A stretch of 64,000 nt of DNA from Caulobacteraceae bacterium UBA3198 (GTDB lineage: Bacteria > Pseudomonadota > Alphaproteobacteria > Caulobacterales > Caulobacteraceae). The notes under the pieces were generated by a model. The model had not been told where the DNA came from. It saw only the letters and a list, made by a program, of their open reading frames with translations, and did no database searches. The position numbers and the translations under genes are program-made. Positions 8,571 through 16,605 of the stretch are shown here, piece by piece. The DNA lies in assembly GCA_002363865.1 (NCBI GenBank), contig DEWY01000006.1, positions 186,001 through 250,000 of the forward strand. The letters run 5' to 3'. Numbering within the stretch: position 1 is the stretch's first letter; each line of letters starts with the position of its first letter.

Positions 8571-9386
8571 ATGTCTGCGACCATTAATCCGAACGGAACC
8601 CTGAAGGGCAAGGTCGCCCTGGTCACCGGCGCCAGCCGCGGCATCGGCGAGGCTATCGCCGCGCGTCTGGCCATGGAGGGCGCCAAGGTCGTCGTCTCGG
8701 CCCGCACAGCCCAGGAGGGCGAAAGCCGCCTGCCCGGCACACTCGCCCACACGGTCGAACGCCTGAAGGCCGCCGGCGCCGAGGCCGTCCTGGTCAAGGC
8801 CGACCTCGCCCAGGCCTCTGAGCGCGAACGGCTGGTGGAGGAGGCCGAGGCCGCCTTCGGCCCCATCGACATCCTGATCAACAACGCCGCCATCACCTAT
8901 TTCATGCCGGTCCAGGACTTCACGGAGAAGCGCTTCAAGCTGATGATGGAGGTGCAGGTCTATGCGCCCTTCCACCTGGCCCAGCTGGTCATGCCCGGCA
9001 TGCGCGAAAAGGGCTGGGGCTCGATCGTCAACATCTCCTCGCCGGCAGGCATCCACCCGAAGCAGCCCTATTCCGGCGGCCGCGGCGGCACGGTCTATGG
9101 CCTGTGCAAGGCGGCCCTGGAGCGCTTCACGACGGGGCTCGCCTCCGAAGTTCAGAGCGACGGGATTGCGGTCAATGTGGTCTCGCCGGGCCTGGTGGAC
9201 ACCCCCGGCGTCGCCGTCCACGGCCTGATCAACGAACAGACCAAGGACCGGGTGCAGCCCATCGAGTTCATCGCCGAGGCGGTCTACCAGCTGGCCAAGG
9301 CCGATGCGAAATCCATGACCGGCCGCGTCGACTACGCCGAGCCCCTGCTCAAGGAGCTGGGGGTCAAGCCGTCCGAGCTGGTCTAG
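8571..9386 (+). CDS. Short-chain dehydrogenase/reductase
   Basis: A 271-residue classical SDR with the Rossmann motif TGASRGIGEAIA, the NNA motif (INNAAITYF) and the active-site Ser plus YGLCK (Tyr-x-x-x-Lys). I start at the ATG at 8571 because GGGAGG lies ten bases upstream; the in-frame ATG at 8553 would place that site inside the gene. The substrate is unknown. It converges on apbE, and a terminator for this gene lies inside the 3' end of apbE. Confidence 0.85.
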   Translation: MSATINPNGTLKGKVALVTGASRGIGEAIAARLAMEGAKVVVSARTAQEGESRLPGTLAHTVERLKAAGAEAVLVKADLAQASERERLVEEAEAAFGPIDILINNAAITYFMPVQDFTEKRFKLMMEVQVYAPFHLAQLVMPGMREKGWGSIVNISSPAGIHPKQPYSGGRGGTVYGLCKAALERFTTGLASEVQSDGIAVNVVSPGLVDTPGVAVHGLINEQTKDRVQPIEFIAEAVYQLAKADAKSMTGRVDYAEPLLKELGVKPSELV

Positions 9387-9392
9387 GCGAGC

Positions 9393-10436
9393 CTAGTCTT
9401 CGAGAAGGGCCTGGAAGGCCGGCGAGAGCCGCTCTTCCAGGCCCCTTTTCGTATGGACCAGGAAACGGGCGGGGATGTCGTGGGCCGCGCACAGCGCCAG
9501 GCCTTCTTCCGCCCCCACCACCGACAGCAGGGTGCACCAGGCGTCGGCGACCATGGCCTGGGCGTGCAGCACGCTGACGCACGCCACGCCGCTCTCACTG
9601 GGCCGGCCGGTGCGGGGATCAAGGGTATGGGCGAGCCTGCGCTCCTCATGGATCATGTAGCGGCGGTAGTCGCCGGAGGTCGCAACCGACTGACCACACA
9701 GGGCCAGCAGGATCGGCGCCTGGCCTTCAACCTCGCCCTCCAACCGCTCCAGGGCCACCCACCAGGGCTGGCCGTCGGGCTTCAGCCCCTCGCCGCGCAG
9801 CTCACCGCCGACCTCCAGCAGGAAGTCGCGGACGCCAAGGCGCAGCAGCGCATGGGCGGCCTCATCAACGCCGAACCCCTTGGCGATGCCTGAGAGGTCC
9901 AGGCCCAGTCCGCCGGGCTGGCGTAGCCGACGGCCGACCGGATCGAAATCCAGCCTCGTCCAGCCGGCCTGGGCGCGGGCCTCGTCGACCATCGCGTCTG
10001 TCGGCGGGACGGCGACCGGACCCGGCGGCCCAAACCCCCAGAGGTCGGTCACGCGGCCGACCGTGGGATCGAACGCGCCTTGGCCGAGGGCCGCCATACT
10101 CAGGGCGCAGGCCATCACCTGGGCGAACCCCTCAGGCAGATCCTGCCAGGCGCCGGCCGGGGCGCGGTTGAAGGCGCTGATGTGGGAGGCCGGCTCCCAG
10201 GTGCTCATCTCCGCCACCACCCGATCCAGGCGGTCCTGGACCGTGCGTGCCAGGACCTGGGCGCCAAGACCCGGAAGGGTGATCGCCTTGAGCGTCCAGG
10301 TGACGCCCATGGCGGCGCCGGAGGCCTCCACCTCCAGCCCCCCGACCTGAGGCGCCAGGTCCTTTGGCAAGGTCAGGGGCACGGCGACCCGGTGTTCGGG
10401 ACCAGCCCGCACAGATGAAGGAGCCTGCGGAGCCAA
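9393..10436 (-). CDS. apbE: FAD:protein FMN transferase (ApbE)
   Basis: A 347-residue flavin transferase that moves FMN from FAD onto a Thr/Ser of a target protein through a phosphoester bond. ApbE-family landmarks are AAMGVTWTL, MSTWEPASHISAFN, FDPTVGRVTDLWGFG, DLSGIAKGFGVD, GELRGEG and HTLDPRTGRPSESG. The start is a TTG six bases after the stop of the DUF4198 gene, so it is the last gene of the PepSY-DUF2271-DUF4198 operon. No signal peptide or lipobox is visible at the N-terminus, which is odd for an enzyme that usually acts outside the cytoplasm. Confidence 0.9.
   Translation of the reverse strand: MAPQAPSSVRAGPEHRVAVPLTLPKDLAPQVGGLEVEASGAAMGVTWTLKAITLPGLGAQVLARTVQDRLDRVVAEMSTWEPASHISAFNRAPAGAWQDLPEGFAQVMACALSMAALGQGAFDPTVGRVTDLWGFGPPGPVAVPPTDAMVDEARAQAGWTRLDFDPVGRRLRQPGGLGLDLSGIAKGFGVDEAAHALLRLGVRDFLLEVGGELRGEGLKPDGQPWWVALERLEGEVEGQAPILLALCGQSVATSGDYRRYMIHEERRLAHTLDPRTGRPSESGVACVSVLHAQAMVADAWCTLLSVVGAEEGLALCAAHDIPARFLVHTKRGLEERLSPAFQALLED
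9405..9449 (+). terminator. Rho-independent terminator of the SDR gene, inside apbE
   Basis: Arms of 13 bases (AAGGGCCTGGAAG and CTTCCAGGCCCC, one bulge) are followed by TTTT on the plus strand, 19 bases after the SDR stop. The hairpin occupies the last codons of the convergent apbE gene. Confidence 0.6.
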
Positions 10437-10441
10437 GCGGC

Positions 10442-11260
10442 CTATTCCGGCAGGACCTCCAGGGTCCCCACATAGACGGCCATGCGCTCGGCGCCTTCGA
10501 TCGGGCTCTTGCCGCCGCGCACCTCGGCTTCCATCCAGTACATGCCGGGCTCGTCCCAGCTGATCTCCAACAGGCCGTTGGCGGCGGTGGTCAGCTTCAT
10601 CTCGCCGGGCTCGTCCCGGTAGCGCCCACCGCCGCGGATCACGGTGACCTCGACGCCCGAAGCCGGCTGGCCGTCCAGCAGCAGGCGGAACTGGGCCGTC
10701 TCGCCGGCGAACAGGTCGTTGGGATGGGTGACCGGCGCCAGCTCCAGGCCCTGGCCGGTCGGCGTCAGAGCCTCGGTGGTGGGCTCGCCCAGGGTGGCGA
10801 AGGTCTCGATGCGGCGCTGGGAGTGGGTGATCCTGACGTCGGTGGCCTCGGCCGGGATGGCGGTGGCCAGCTCAGAGGCGGCCCCGCGCCAGCGCTTCTG
10901 CTCGCCGTTCAGCTTGTAGGAGGCCATCAGGCCGTCGCCGACGCTGGCGATGCGATAGGTGCCGGGCGTGGTGAGCGGGATGTCAAAGGTCGAGCGATAC
11001 TTGCCCGTCGCGGCGTTCTGGGGCGCCACCGCCGCCCTGTCGGGGCCGGTGATGACCAGGCCGTCCAGGCGCATGGGCACATGCTCGAAGACGAACAGGT
11101 CGTTGGACACCGCCGCATCCACCGTCACCCAGGGGTCGGTTCCCGACAGGACGGTCATGGAGGGCAGCATCCACTGCCGGTGGGCCTGGGCGGCCATGGG
11201 GGCGGCCAGCATGGCGGTGAGCGCCGCAGCGGCGCAGAGGGGGCGAAGCAGGGTCTTCAT
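10442..11260 (-). CDS. DUF4198 periplasmic protein
   Basis: A 272-residue exported protein with a clear Sec signal peptide (cleavage near AAQAHRQW, about residue 26). The mature part starts with HRQWMLPS and has immunoglobulin-like or beta-sandwich segments, typical of DUF4198. This family is also called NikM-like and is often found with metal uptake systems. Here it lies between the DUF2271 gene and apbE with short gaps, so it is likely a periplasmic partner in metal handling or redox chemistry. The role is inferred from context. Confidence 0.8.
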   Translation of the reverse strand: MKTLLRPLCAAAALTAMLAAPMAAQAHRQWMLPSMTVLSGTDPWVTVDAAVSNDLFVFEHVPMRLDGLVITGPDRAAVAPQNAATGKYRSTFDIPLTTPGTYRIASVGDGLMASYKLNGEQKRWRGAASELATAIPAEATDVRITHSQRRIETFATLGEPTTEALTPTGQGLELAPVTHPNDLFAGETAQFRLLLDGQPASGVEVTVIRGGGRYRDEPGEMKLTTAANGLLEISWDEPGMYWMEAEVRGGKSPIEGAERMAVYVGTLEVLPE

Positions 11261-11296
11261 GGCGCGTCTCTCCAGGATCTTGTGGGGTTTTGAGGA

Positions 11297-11812
11297 TCAG
11301 GGCTTGAGGCTGAGGCTGACGGCGCCGAGCTCGGTCTCGCCCTTGGCCTGGCCGGCTGCGGGCGCCTTGGGCGGCCACTGGAAGGGGATGCGGACCATTT
11401 CGCGGCCGCCGACCTCGCGGGCGGCTTCCACCACCAGGTTGTACTGGCCGGCCGGAAGGGTCCCGAGCGGCGCCTTGCCGCCGACGAACCTCACCTGATG
11501 GCGGCCGGGCGCCTTGGTGGCGCCGCTGACCCCGTCAGCCGGCAGGTCCATGGCCCGGCCAGCCCGGCGCCACCACTGGCGCATATCCTTCAGCCAGGTC
11601 TCGCCTTCCTGGTTCCGCAGCTTGATGTCGTACCAGACCGCCAGCGTCTTCACCGCCGTCTGATCCGGCTTCTCCACCCAGATGGCCACATAGGGATTGT
11701 GGTACTCGGCCACCGACATGCGAGGGATTTCCACGCTGAGGTTCAGCTCGGCGGCGGCGGCCGGGCCGGCCATCAGGCCGGTGAGAACGGCGGCGGAAGC
11801 AAGTCGGCGCAT
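11297..11812 (-). CDS. DUF2271 periplasmic protein with an ApbE flavinylation motif
   Basis: A 171-residue exported protein with a signal peptide ending at AAAA (about 20). The DUF2271 core includes NPYVAIWVEKPDQ and ETWLKDMRQWWRRAG. Residues 93-99 read DGVSGAT, which fits the ApbE target consensus D-x-x-[ST]-G-A-[ST]; Thr99 is the predicted FMN attachment site. Its motif is encoded at 11516-11536. It lies between the PepSY membrane gene and the DUF4198 gene in an operon ending in apbE, so it is probably the covalently flavinylated electron carrier of the system. Confidence 0.85.
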   Translation of the reverse strand: MRRLASAAVLTGLMAGPAAAAELNLSVEIPRMSVAEYHNPYVAIWVEKPDQTAVKTLAVWYDIKLRNQEGETWLKDMRQWWRRAGRAMDLPADGVSGATKAPGRHQVRFVGGKAPLGTLPAGQYNLVVEAAREVGGREMVRIPFQWPPKAPAAGQAKGETELGAVSLSLKP

Positions 11813-11826
11813 GGACGAAGATCCGT

Positions 11827-12522
11827 TCAGTGAATGAAGAGCAGGGCGAGCAGCAGGGGAATGATCAGCCCGGCCCCCACCAGGGGCCAGGTGGACCGGC
11901 GGGCGTGGGAATGCAGCTGCAGCAGGATCAGGCCGGTGACGCAGAACACCACGCAGCCGATGGCGAAGATGTCGAGGAACCACATCCAGGCTGTGCCGGT
12001 GTTGCGGCCCTTGTGCAGGTCGTTGAGGTAGGCGACCACGCCCCGGTCGGTGCGTTCGTAGATCGCCTCGCCGGCCGCCGTATCGAGGGTCAGCCAGGCG
12101 TCGCCGCCGGGGCGCGGCAGGGCGAGATAGGCCTCGCCCGGTGACCATTCCGGCTCGGCGTCGACGGGCACGCGCACCTTGAGCGCCTCGCCGATCCAGG
12201 CCCGCACGGGCGGCGGCAGGGAGGCCTCTTCCGCCTCGGCGGCCTGCACCAGCGGAAGGAGGTCTGCGGGCAGGTCGGCGGTCCGCTCGGTCACCCTGGG
12301 CGTGGCCGGGATCGAGCCGGCATGGTTGAGCGTGATGCCGGTGATCGCAAACAACAGCATGCCAATCAGGCAGATGGCCGCGCTGATCCAGTGCCAGCGT
12401 AGGATCTGACGCAGGAAGCCAGCCCGCCGCTGGGCTTTTCGCTTGGCGCGGGCGCGGGCCTCGGCGTCAGAGCTCGCGGCGGCGGCCGTGCTGGAGACAT
12501 TGGACAGGGGAGCGGCCCTCAA
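11827..12522 (-). CDS. PepSY-associated transmembrane protein
   Basis: A 231-residue membrane protein: a basic cytoplasmic N-terminus, a first TM helix (WISAAICLIGMLLFAITGITL), a periplasmic PepSY-like region, then two TM helices near the C-terminus (FLDIFAIGCVVFCVTGLILL and the terminal helix). Histidines at the membrane edges (RWHW, LNHAG, LHSHARR) could bind heme, as in the PepSY-type ferric reductases. It starts at a TTG and is the first gene of the minus-strand operon, 48 bases from a Fur-like box. Likely the membrane electron conduit to the flavinylated DUF2271 protein. Confidence 0.8.
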   Translation of the reverse strand: MRAAPLSNVSSTAAAASSDAEARARAKRKAQRRAGFLRQILRWHWISAAICLIGMLLFAITGITLNHAGSIPATPRVTERTADLPADLLPLVQAAEAEEASLPPPVRAWIGEALKVRVPVDAEPEWSPGEAYLALPRPGGDAWLTLDTAAGEAIYERTDRGVVAYLNDLHKGRNTGTAWMWFLDIFAIGCVVFCVTGLILLQLHSHARRSTWPLVGAGLIIPLLLALLFIH

Positions 12523-12537
12523 ACATGCGACTGGCTC

Positions 12538-12566
12538 GCACTAGCAAGGGGCGGATCGAGGCGCAA
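12538..12566 (-). promoter_or_regulatory. Putative promoter of the PepSY operon
   Basis: On the minus strand TTGCGC (12566-12561) and TAGTGC (12543-12538) are separated by 17 bases, 16 bases upstream of the TTG start of the PepSY gene. The -10 match is weak, so this is tentative. Confidence 0.35.
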
Positions 12567-12570
12567 CTTA

Positions 12571-12589
12571 ATTGCGACTGATTCTTAAT
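12571..12589. promoter_or_regulatory. Fur-like operator
   Basis: The 19 bases ATTGCGACTGATTCTTAAT form an imperfect dyad and closely resemble Fur boxes of proteobacterial iron-uptake genes (ATTGCGAATGATTCTCAAT type). The site lies between the divergent PepSY operon and a plus-strand candidate sRNA. Iron control of either unit is an inference. Confidence 0.6.
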
Positions 12590-12596
12590 CGGAGAG

Positions 12597-12732
12597 TCCT
12601 GATCTTTTTCCCCACCTCCGCCGGAACCAGTGGCCGCGGCGTGAATTTCATCTTCGCCGGTCAGGTTGTGATCCCCCCCACCGACCTGACTGCAGCACTA
12701 AAGCCCCGGGCCTTCACTGGTCTGGGGCTTTT
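12597..12732 (+). ncRNA. Candidate small RNA opposite the PepSY operon
   Basis: Between the Fur-like box and mltB lies a segment without a credible ORF that folds into two hairpins. The first is GTCAGGT/ACCTGAC (12660-12666 with 12684-12690), whose loop holds a run of seven C, an anti-Shine-Dalgarno-like feature. The second is a strong terminator ending in TTTT at 12732. The 5' end is a guess, set from a -10-like TTAATC (12585-12590) that overlaps the Fur box. It could instead be an attenuated leader of the downstream transglycosylase gene. Confidence 0.45.
12700..12732 (+). terminator. Rho-independent terminator
   Basis: AAAGCCCC pairs with GGGGCTTT, extended inward by GGCC/GGTC, and is followed by TTTT. 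It ends any plus-strand transcript starting near the Fur-like box and lies 58 bases before the mltB-type gene. Confidence 0.75.
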
Positions 12733-12789
12733 CATTGGTCTCTTCGTCGGACGGCGATTGAGGCCGGAAGACAGGAGCCGTATGGTTCG

Positions 12790-14070
12790 ATGATGGATCG
12801 ACGCGCCTTCCTTGTACTTCTCGTGGCCGGTTGCGCCGACCCGGCGACAGGCCTGACGCCGCAGCTGGCCCTGGGCCCGCAGGCGCCGACGCCGCACAAT
12901 CCCGAGCCTGTGGTTGATCTGGCGCCGTCCGGCAGCCCGACCTTCGACGCCTGGCTGCGCAGCTTCTATGTCAAGGCGGTCCGAGCGGGCCTGCCTTCGG
13001 ACCTGCTCGATCGCGAGCTGGCCGGGCTGACCCCCAACGACCGGATTTCCGCCCTGGACTCCCGGCAGCCTGAGTTTTCCAGGCCGGTCAGCGCCTATAT
13101 CCGCGGCGTCGTCACCGACGACCGCATCGCCATCGGGCGGCGGCGACGCGACGCCCTGCCGGCCCTCAACCAGATCGAGGCCCGCCACGGGGTTCCGCAG
13201 AATGTGCTGGTCGCCATCTGGGGCCTGGAGTCGGGTTTTGGCGCCATCCTGGGGGATTTCGACGTCATCCGGTCCATGGCCACCCTGGCCGCCGATGGCC
13301 GTCGGCGGGAGTTCGCCGAAGATCAGCTGATGGCCGCCCTGAAGATCATCGGCTCGGGAGAATTTCCCAGGTCGCGCTTGGTCGGCTCCTGGGCCGGGGC
13401 CATGGGCCAGACTCAGTTCATCCCCACCACCTTCCTGGCCACCGCCATCGACGGGGATGGGGATGGTCGTCGGGACCTGTGGAATTCATCGGCCGACGCC
13501 CTGGCCTCAGCGGCCAACCTGCTGGCCAAGGCCGGCTGGCGGCGCGGCGAGAGCTGGCATCGGGAGGTGATCGCGCCGGAGGGCTTCGACTACGCCCTGA
13601 CCGAAGGCCCGCGGGAAATCCCGGCCTGGTGGGCGGAGCGCGGAATCCGCGCCGCAGACGGCCGCCCCTTCTCGGCCGCCGATCAGCAGGCGCCGGCTGA
13701 ACTGATCGCCCCTTCAGGAGCCGCCGGGCCGCTGTTCCTGGCCTTCCACAACCATTTCATGATCCGGCGTTACAATAACTCCACCGCCTACGCCCTGGGC
13801 GTCGGTCTGCTGGCCCAGCGCCTGGGGGGCGAAGGCGCGCTTGTCCGCGACTGGCCGCAGGAGACGCCCCTGGCCCTGGCCGACCGCACGGCGGCTCAGA
13901 CCGCGCTCAACCAGCTTGGATTCGACGCGGGCGCCCCCGACGGCATCGTGGGCGTCAACACCCGCAAGGCCCTGCGGGCCTATCAGCAGGCCCGCGGCCT
14001 GGTGGCCGACGGCTATCTGTCGCTGGAAATGGTCCGCCGCCTCCGCTCAGAGGCCGGCGCGCCCAACTGA
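12790..14070 (+). CDS. Lytic murein transglycosylase, MltB-type lipoprotein with PG-binding domain
   Basis: A 426-residue protein with lipobox LVAGC (Cys15), so it is predicted to be membrane anchored. The SLT/MltB catalytic domain covers about 40-340, with the catalytic Glu147 in IWGLESGFG and the conserved AGAMGQTQFIPTTF and DGDGDGRRDLW segments. A C-terminal PG_binding_1 domain (LNQLGFDAGAPDGIVGVNTRKALRAYQ split over 350-415) holds peptidoglycan. It would cleave glycan strands to 1,6-anhydromuropeptides. AGGAG lies 12 bases before the start. The neighbouring MFS gene is convergent. Confidence 0.9.
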   Translation: MMDRRAFLVLLVAGCADPATGLTPQLALGPQAPTPHNPEPVVDLAPSGSPTFDAWLRSFYVKAVRAGLPSDLLDRELAGLTPNDRISALDSRQPEFSRPVSAYIRGVVTDDRIAIGRRRRDALPALNQIEARHGVPQNVLVAIWGLESGFGAILGDFDVIRSMATLAADGRRREFAEDQLMAALKIIGSGEFPRSRLVGSWAGAMGQTQFIPTTFLATAIDGDGDGRRDLWNSSADALASAANLLAKAGWRRGESWHREVIAPEGFDYALTEGPREIPAWWAERGIRAADGRPFSAADQQAPAELIAPSGAAGPLFLAFHNHFMIRRYNNSTAYALGVGLLAQRLGGEGALVRDWPQETPLALADRTAAQTALNQLGFDAGAPDGIVGVNTRKALRAYQQARGLVADGYLSLEMVRRLRSEAGAPN

Positions 14071-14091
14071 GCCCGGTCTGAAGCCAGCCCC

Positions 14092-15420
14092 CTACTGGCC
14101 GGACTCGTCGCGCCGTTCGAGGGTGGCCATGGCCGCATCGGCCCGGGTGGCCGGCTTGGGATCGGCGTTGCGCAGTTGGGGATTTCGGAAGGCGTAGTAG
14201 AGCAGCCCGACCATGATGGCGGCGTTCAGCGCGAACGGCGCCCAGGCGATCAGCTGGTAGAGCCAGACAAAAAACGGGGCCAGCACCACATTGACGCCGT
14301 TCACCGCGGCGATGGCGCCGGCCACGCGGGCCTGTTCGCCCATGTTCACCGCCAGCGAGGAGCCGGCCGTGAAACCTGGCCGGGCGAAACCGAAGCCCAG
14401 GCTGGCGATGGCGTAGCCCATGACCACCGCCCAGTAGTTGGGCGACAGCGCCACGATCACATTGCCCACCGCCGCCACGGCCACGCCCCAGCGCAGCAGC
14501 TGACGCGGGGTCATTTCGAACATGCGTATGATGCCCCACTGGGCGAGCAGGCCGGCCATGGCGCCGAACATCATGGCGATGGCGATGAAGCCCTGGGCCG
14601 CGGCCGGCGAAAGGGCCAGCTTGTCGATGATGAGGAACCCCAGGGTCTGGCCCTGGGCGGTCTGGCAGGCGGCGACCAGGAAGCCATAGACCAGGAAGGG
14701 CGTGATCCGGGGGTCGCGCCACATGGGGGTCTCCTTGACCCCTGGATTGGCCTTGCGCACCTCGGCCTCGGCGTCGGTGCGCGCCCGAGTCTCACCGGCG
14801 AAGGGGCTTTCGGGCAGGTAACGATAGACGACGATCAGCATGATCGCCGCAATCAGGGCGAAGCCGAACAACGGCCCGGAGAGCCCCAGGAAGGGGAGAA
14901 TCAGCAGCGGCGCCAGGAAGGGGCCGATCACCGTCCCCAGGCCAAAGGCGCCGGCCAGGCTGGACATGGCCTGGGTACGCTTCTCGGGCGCGGTATGCTC
15001 GGCCACATAGGCCTGGGTGGCCGGGTTGGAAGCCGCCCCAAACAGGCCGAACAGGGCGCGGGCGAACAGGAAGAAGACGAAGATCACCATGGGCGCGGCC
15101 CAATGGCGGAGGCCCGCATTCACCACCAGGCCGCAGCAGATCATTGAGACCATGAAGCCGGTGAGCCCCACCAGCATCAGCGGCTTGCGGCCGTAGCGGT
15201 CCGACGCCCGCGCCCAGAAGGGCGAGGAGAAGGCCCACAGCAGCGCCGAGAGTGAGAAGACCGCCGCCACCAGCGGGTCAGGAATGCCGATCGAGCGCCC
15301 GATGGCCGGCAAAACCGAGATCAGGCCGGTATTCCCCATGGCCGTCGCCAGGGACACCCCGAAGATGATCGCGAAAGACCGCTTGGGCAGCACGACAGGC
15401 AGGGGCGACGAGACTGACAT
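14092..15420 (-). CDS. MFS transporter
   Basis: A 442-residue major facilitator with twelve predicted TM helices. The motif A loop FWARASDRYGRKPLMLVGL lies between TM2 and TM3, and an antiporter-like GAASNPATQAYVAEHTAPEKRT lies near TM5. The fold resembles drug:H+ antiporters (TetA/Bcr-like), but the substrate is unknown. I use the ATG at 15420; a GTG at 15474 is also in frame but adds a non-membrane extension. It is divergent from motA, 113 bases apart. Confidence 0.85.
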   Translation of the reverse strand: MSVSSPLPVVLPKRSFAIIFGVSLATAMGNTGLISVLPAIGRSIGIPDPLVAAVFSLSALLWAFSSPFWARASDRYGRKPLMLVGLTGFMVSMICCGLVVNAGLRHWAAPMVIFVFFLFARALFGLFGAASNPATQAYVAEHTAPEKRTQAMSSLAGAFGLGTVIGPFLAPLLILPFLGLSGPLFGFALIAAIMLIVVYRYLPESPFAGETRARTDAEAEVRKANPGVKETPMWRDPRITPFLVYGFLVAACQTAQGQTLGFLIIDKLALSPAAAQGFIAIAMMFGAMAGLLAQWGIIRMFEMTPRQLLRWGVAVAAVGNVIVALSPNYWAVVMGYAIASLGFGFARPGFTAGSSLAVNMGEQARVAGAIAAVNGVNVVLAPFFVWLYQLIAWAPFALNAAIMVGLLYYAFRNPQLRNADPKPATRADAAMATLERRDESGQ

Positions 15421-15533
15421 CTGATCGCTGTTAATGCCGCTTGGGCATGCAGGCAATTTCCGATTGCCGCTCACCGGGCATTAAGCATTAACCCCGATGC
15501 TCCGGCAGGATTAGTCGGGGACCGTTCGCCACC

Positions 15534-16403
15534 ATGTTTCAGATCGTTGGCCTTGTTCTGCTGTTCGGCATGGTGTTCGGCAGCTACATCCTCGCCGGCG
15601 GGAAGATGGGGATTATTCTCCATTCGCTGCCCTATGAACTGATGGCGATTCTCGGCTCGGCCGTGGCGGCGTTCCTGATCGCCAACTCCATGGGCGTGAT
15701 CAAGGCGGTGCTGGCCGGCTTCGGCAAGGCCTTCGCCGGACCCAAATGGAAGGCCTCGGACTATCGCGACCTGCTGTCGCTCCTGTTCCTGCTCACCAAG
15801 ACCATGAAGTCCAAGGGCGTCATCGCCCTGGAAAGCCATATCGAGAACCCTGGCGAGAGCACGATCTTCTCCCGCTACCCGAAGATCACCAAGGACCACT
15901 TCGCCGTGGACTTCATCTGCGACACCCTGCGGATGATGACCATGAACCTGGAAGATCCGCACCAGGTCGAAGACGCCATGGAAAAGCAGCTCGAAAAGCA
16001 CCACCACGAGGCGCTGGGCCCCGCCCATGCGCTGCAGAACATGGCCGACGGCCTGCCGGCCCTCGGGATCGTGGCCGCCGTTCTGGGGGTCATCAAGACC
16101 ATGGGCTCGATCACCGAGCCGCCGGAGGTTCTGGGCGGCATGATCGGCGGCGCCCTGGTGGGCACCTTCCTCGGCGTGTTCCTGGCCTACGGCATGGTGG
16201 GGCCGATCGCCTCGCGCCTGAACGCCGTGGTCGAGGAGGAGGCCTCCTTCTACAAGATCATCCAGGCGGTGCTCGTCGCCCACCTGCACGGCAACGCCGC
16301 CCAGATCTCGGTGGAGATCGGCCGTGGCAATGTCCCGTCCGCGGCCCAGCCGAGCTTCCTGGAGCTGGAAGAGGCCCTTTCGGCCATCCCCGCCGAGGCC
16401 TGA
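15534..16403 (+). CDS. motA: Flagellar motor stator protein MotA
   Basis: A 289-residue protein with the MotA pattern: two N-terminal TM helices (FQIVGLVLLFGMVFGSYILAGG and IANSMG region), a large charged cytoplasmic loop containing RYPKITKDHFAVDF, and two C-terminal TM helices (LPALGIVAAVLGVIKTMG and GALVGTFLGVFLAYGMVGP). With MotB it forms the proton-driven stator. No motB is adjacent; in Caulobacter too the two genes are unlinked. A strong hairpin follows the stop. Confidence 0.95.
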   Translation: MFQIVGLVLLFGMVFGSYILAGGKMGIILHSLPYELMAILGSAVAAFLIANSMGVIKAVLAGFGKAFAGPKWKASDYRDLLSLLFLLTKTMKSKGVIALESHIENPGESTIFSRYPKITKDHFAVDFICDTLRMMTMNLEDPHQVEDAMEKQLEKHHHEALGPAHALQNMADGLPALGIVAAVLGVIKTMGSITEPPEVLGGMIGGALVGTFLGVFLAYGMVGPIASRLNAVVEEEASFYKIIQAVLVAHLHGNAAQISVEIGRGNVPSAAQPSFLELEEALSAIPAEA

Positions 16404-16409
16404 GTCCCG

Positions 16410-16437
16410 TCTCCCGCCCGCTGAATCGGGCGGGAGA
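16410..16437 (+). terminator. Hairpin after motA
   Basis: Perfect 11-base arms TCTCCCGCCCG and CGGGCGGGAGA with a six-base loop lie six bases after the motA stop. There is no T tract, so termination is likely but unproven. Confidence 0.5.
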
Positions 16438-16605
16438 AACCTGGGCCTGAAAAAAGTGATCACGGCGGCGTGATTTGGCGCTTGCTCCCAAGGCGAACAC
16501 CGGCATATTCCTTCACTGCGCAGCGATGCTGAAGCTTATGGCCTCCGGGCCCTGGGCGGCGGCCGCGCCAGGCGCAATCAACCTCCATTCCAGGGGACCA
16601 GGGAC

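Noticed and set aside
12572..12793. 73-codon plus-strand ORF between the Fur-like box and mltB
   Set aside because: No ribosome binding site, includes the terminator hairpin in its coding part, and has unlikely codon use.
15421..15533. Sigma-54 or CtrA promoter for motA
   Set aside because: GGCA and TTGC occur but with 12 rather than 10 bases between GG and GC, and the two TTAA motifs at 15481-15491 have the wrong spacing for a full CtrA box.
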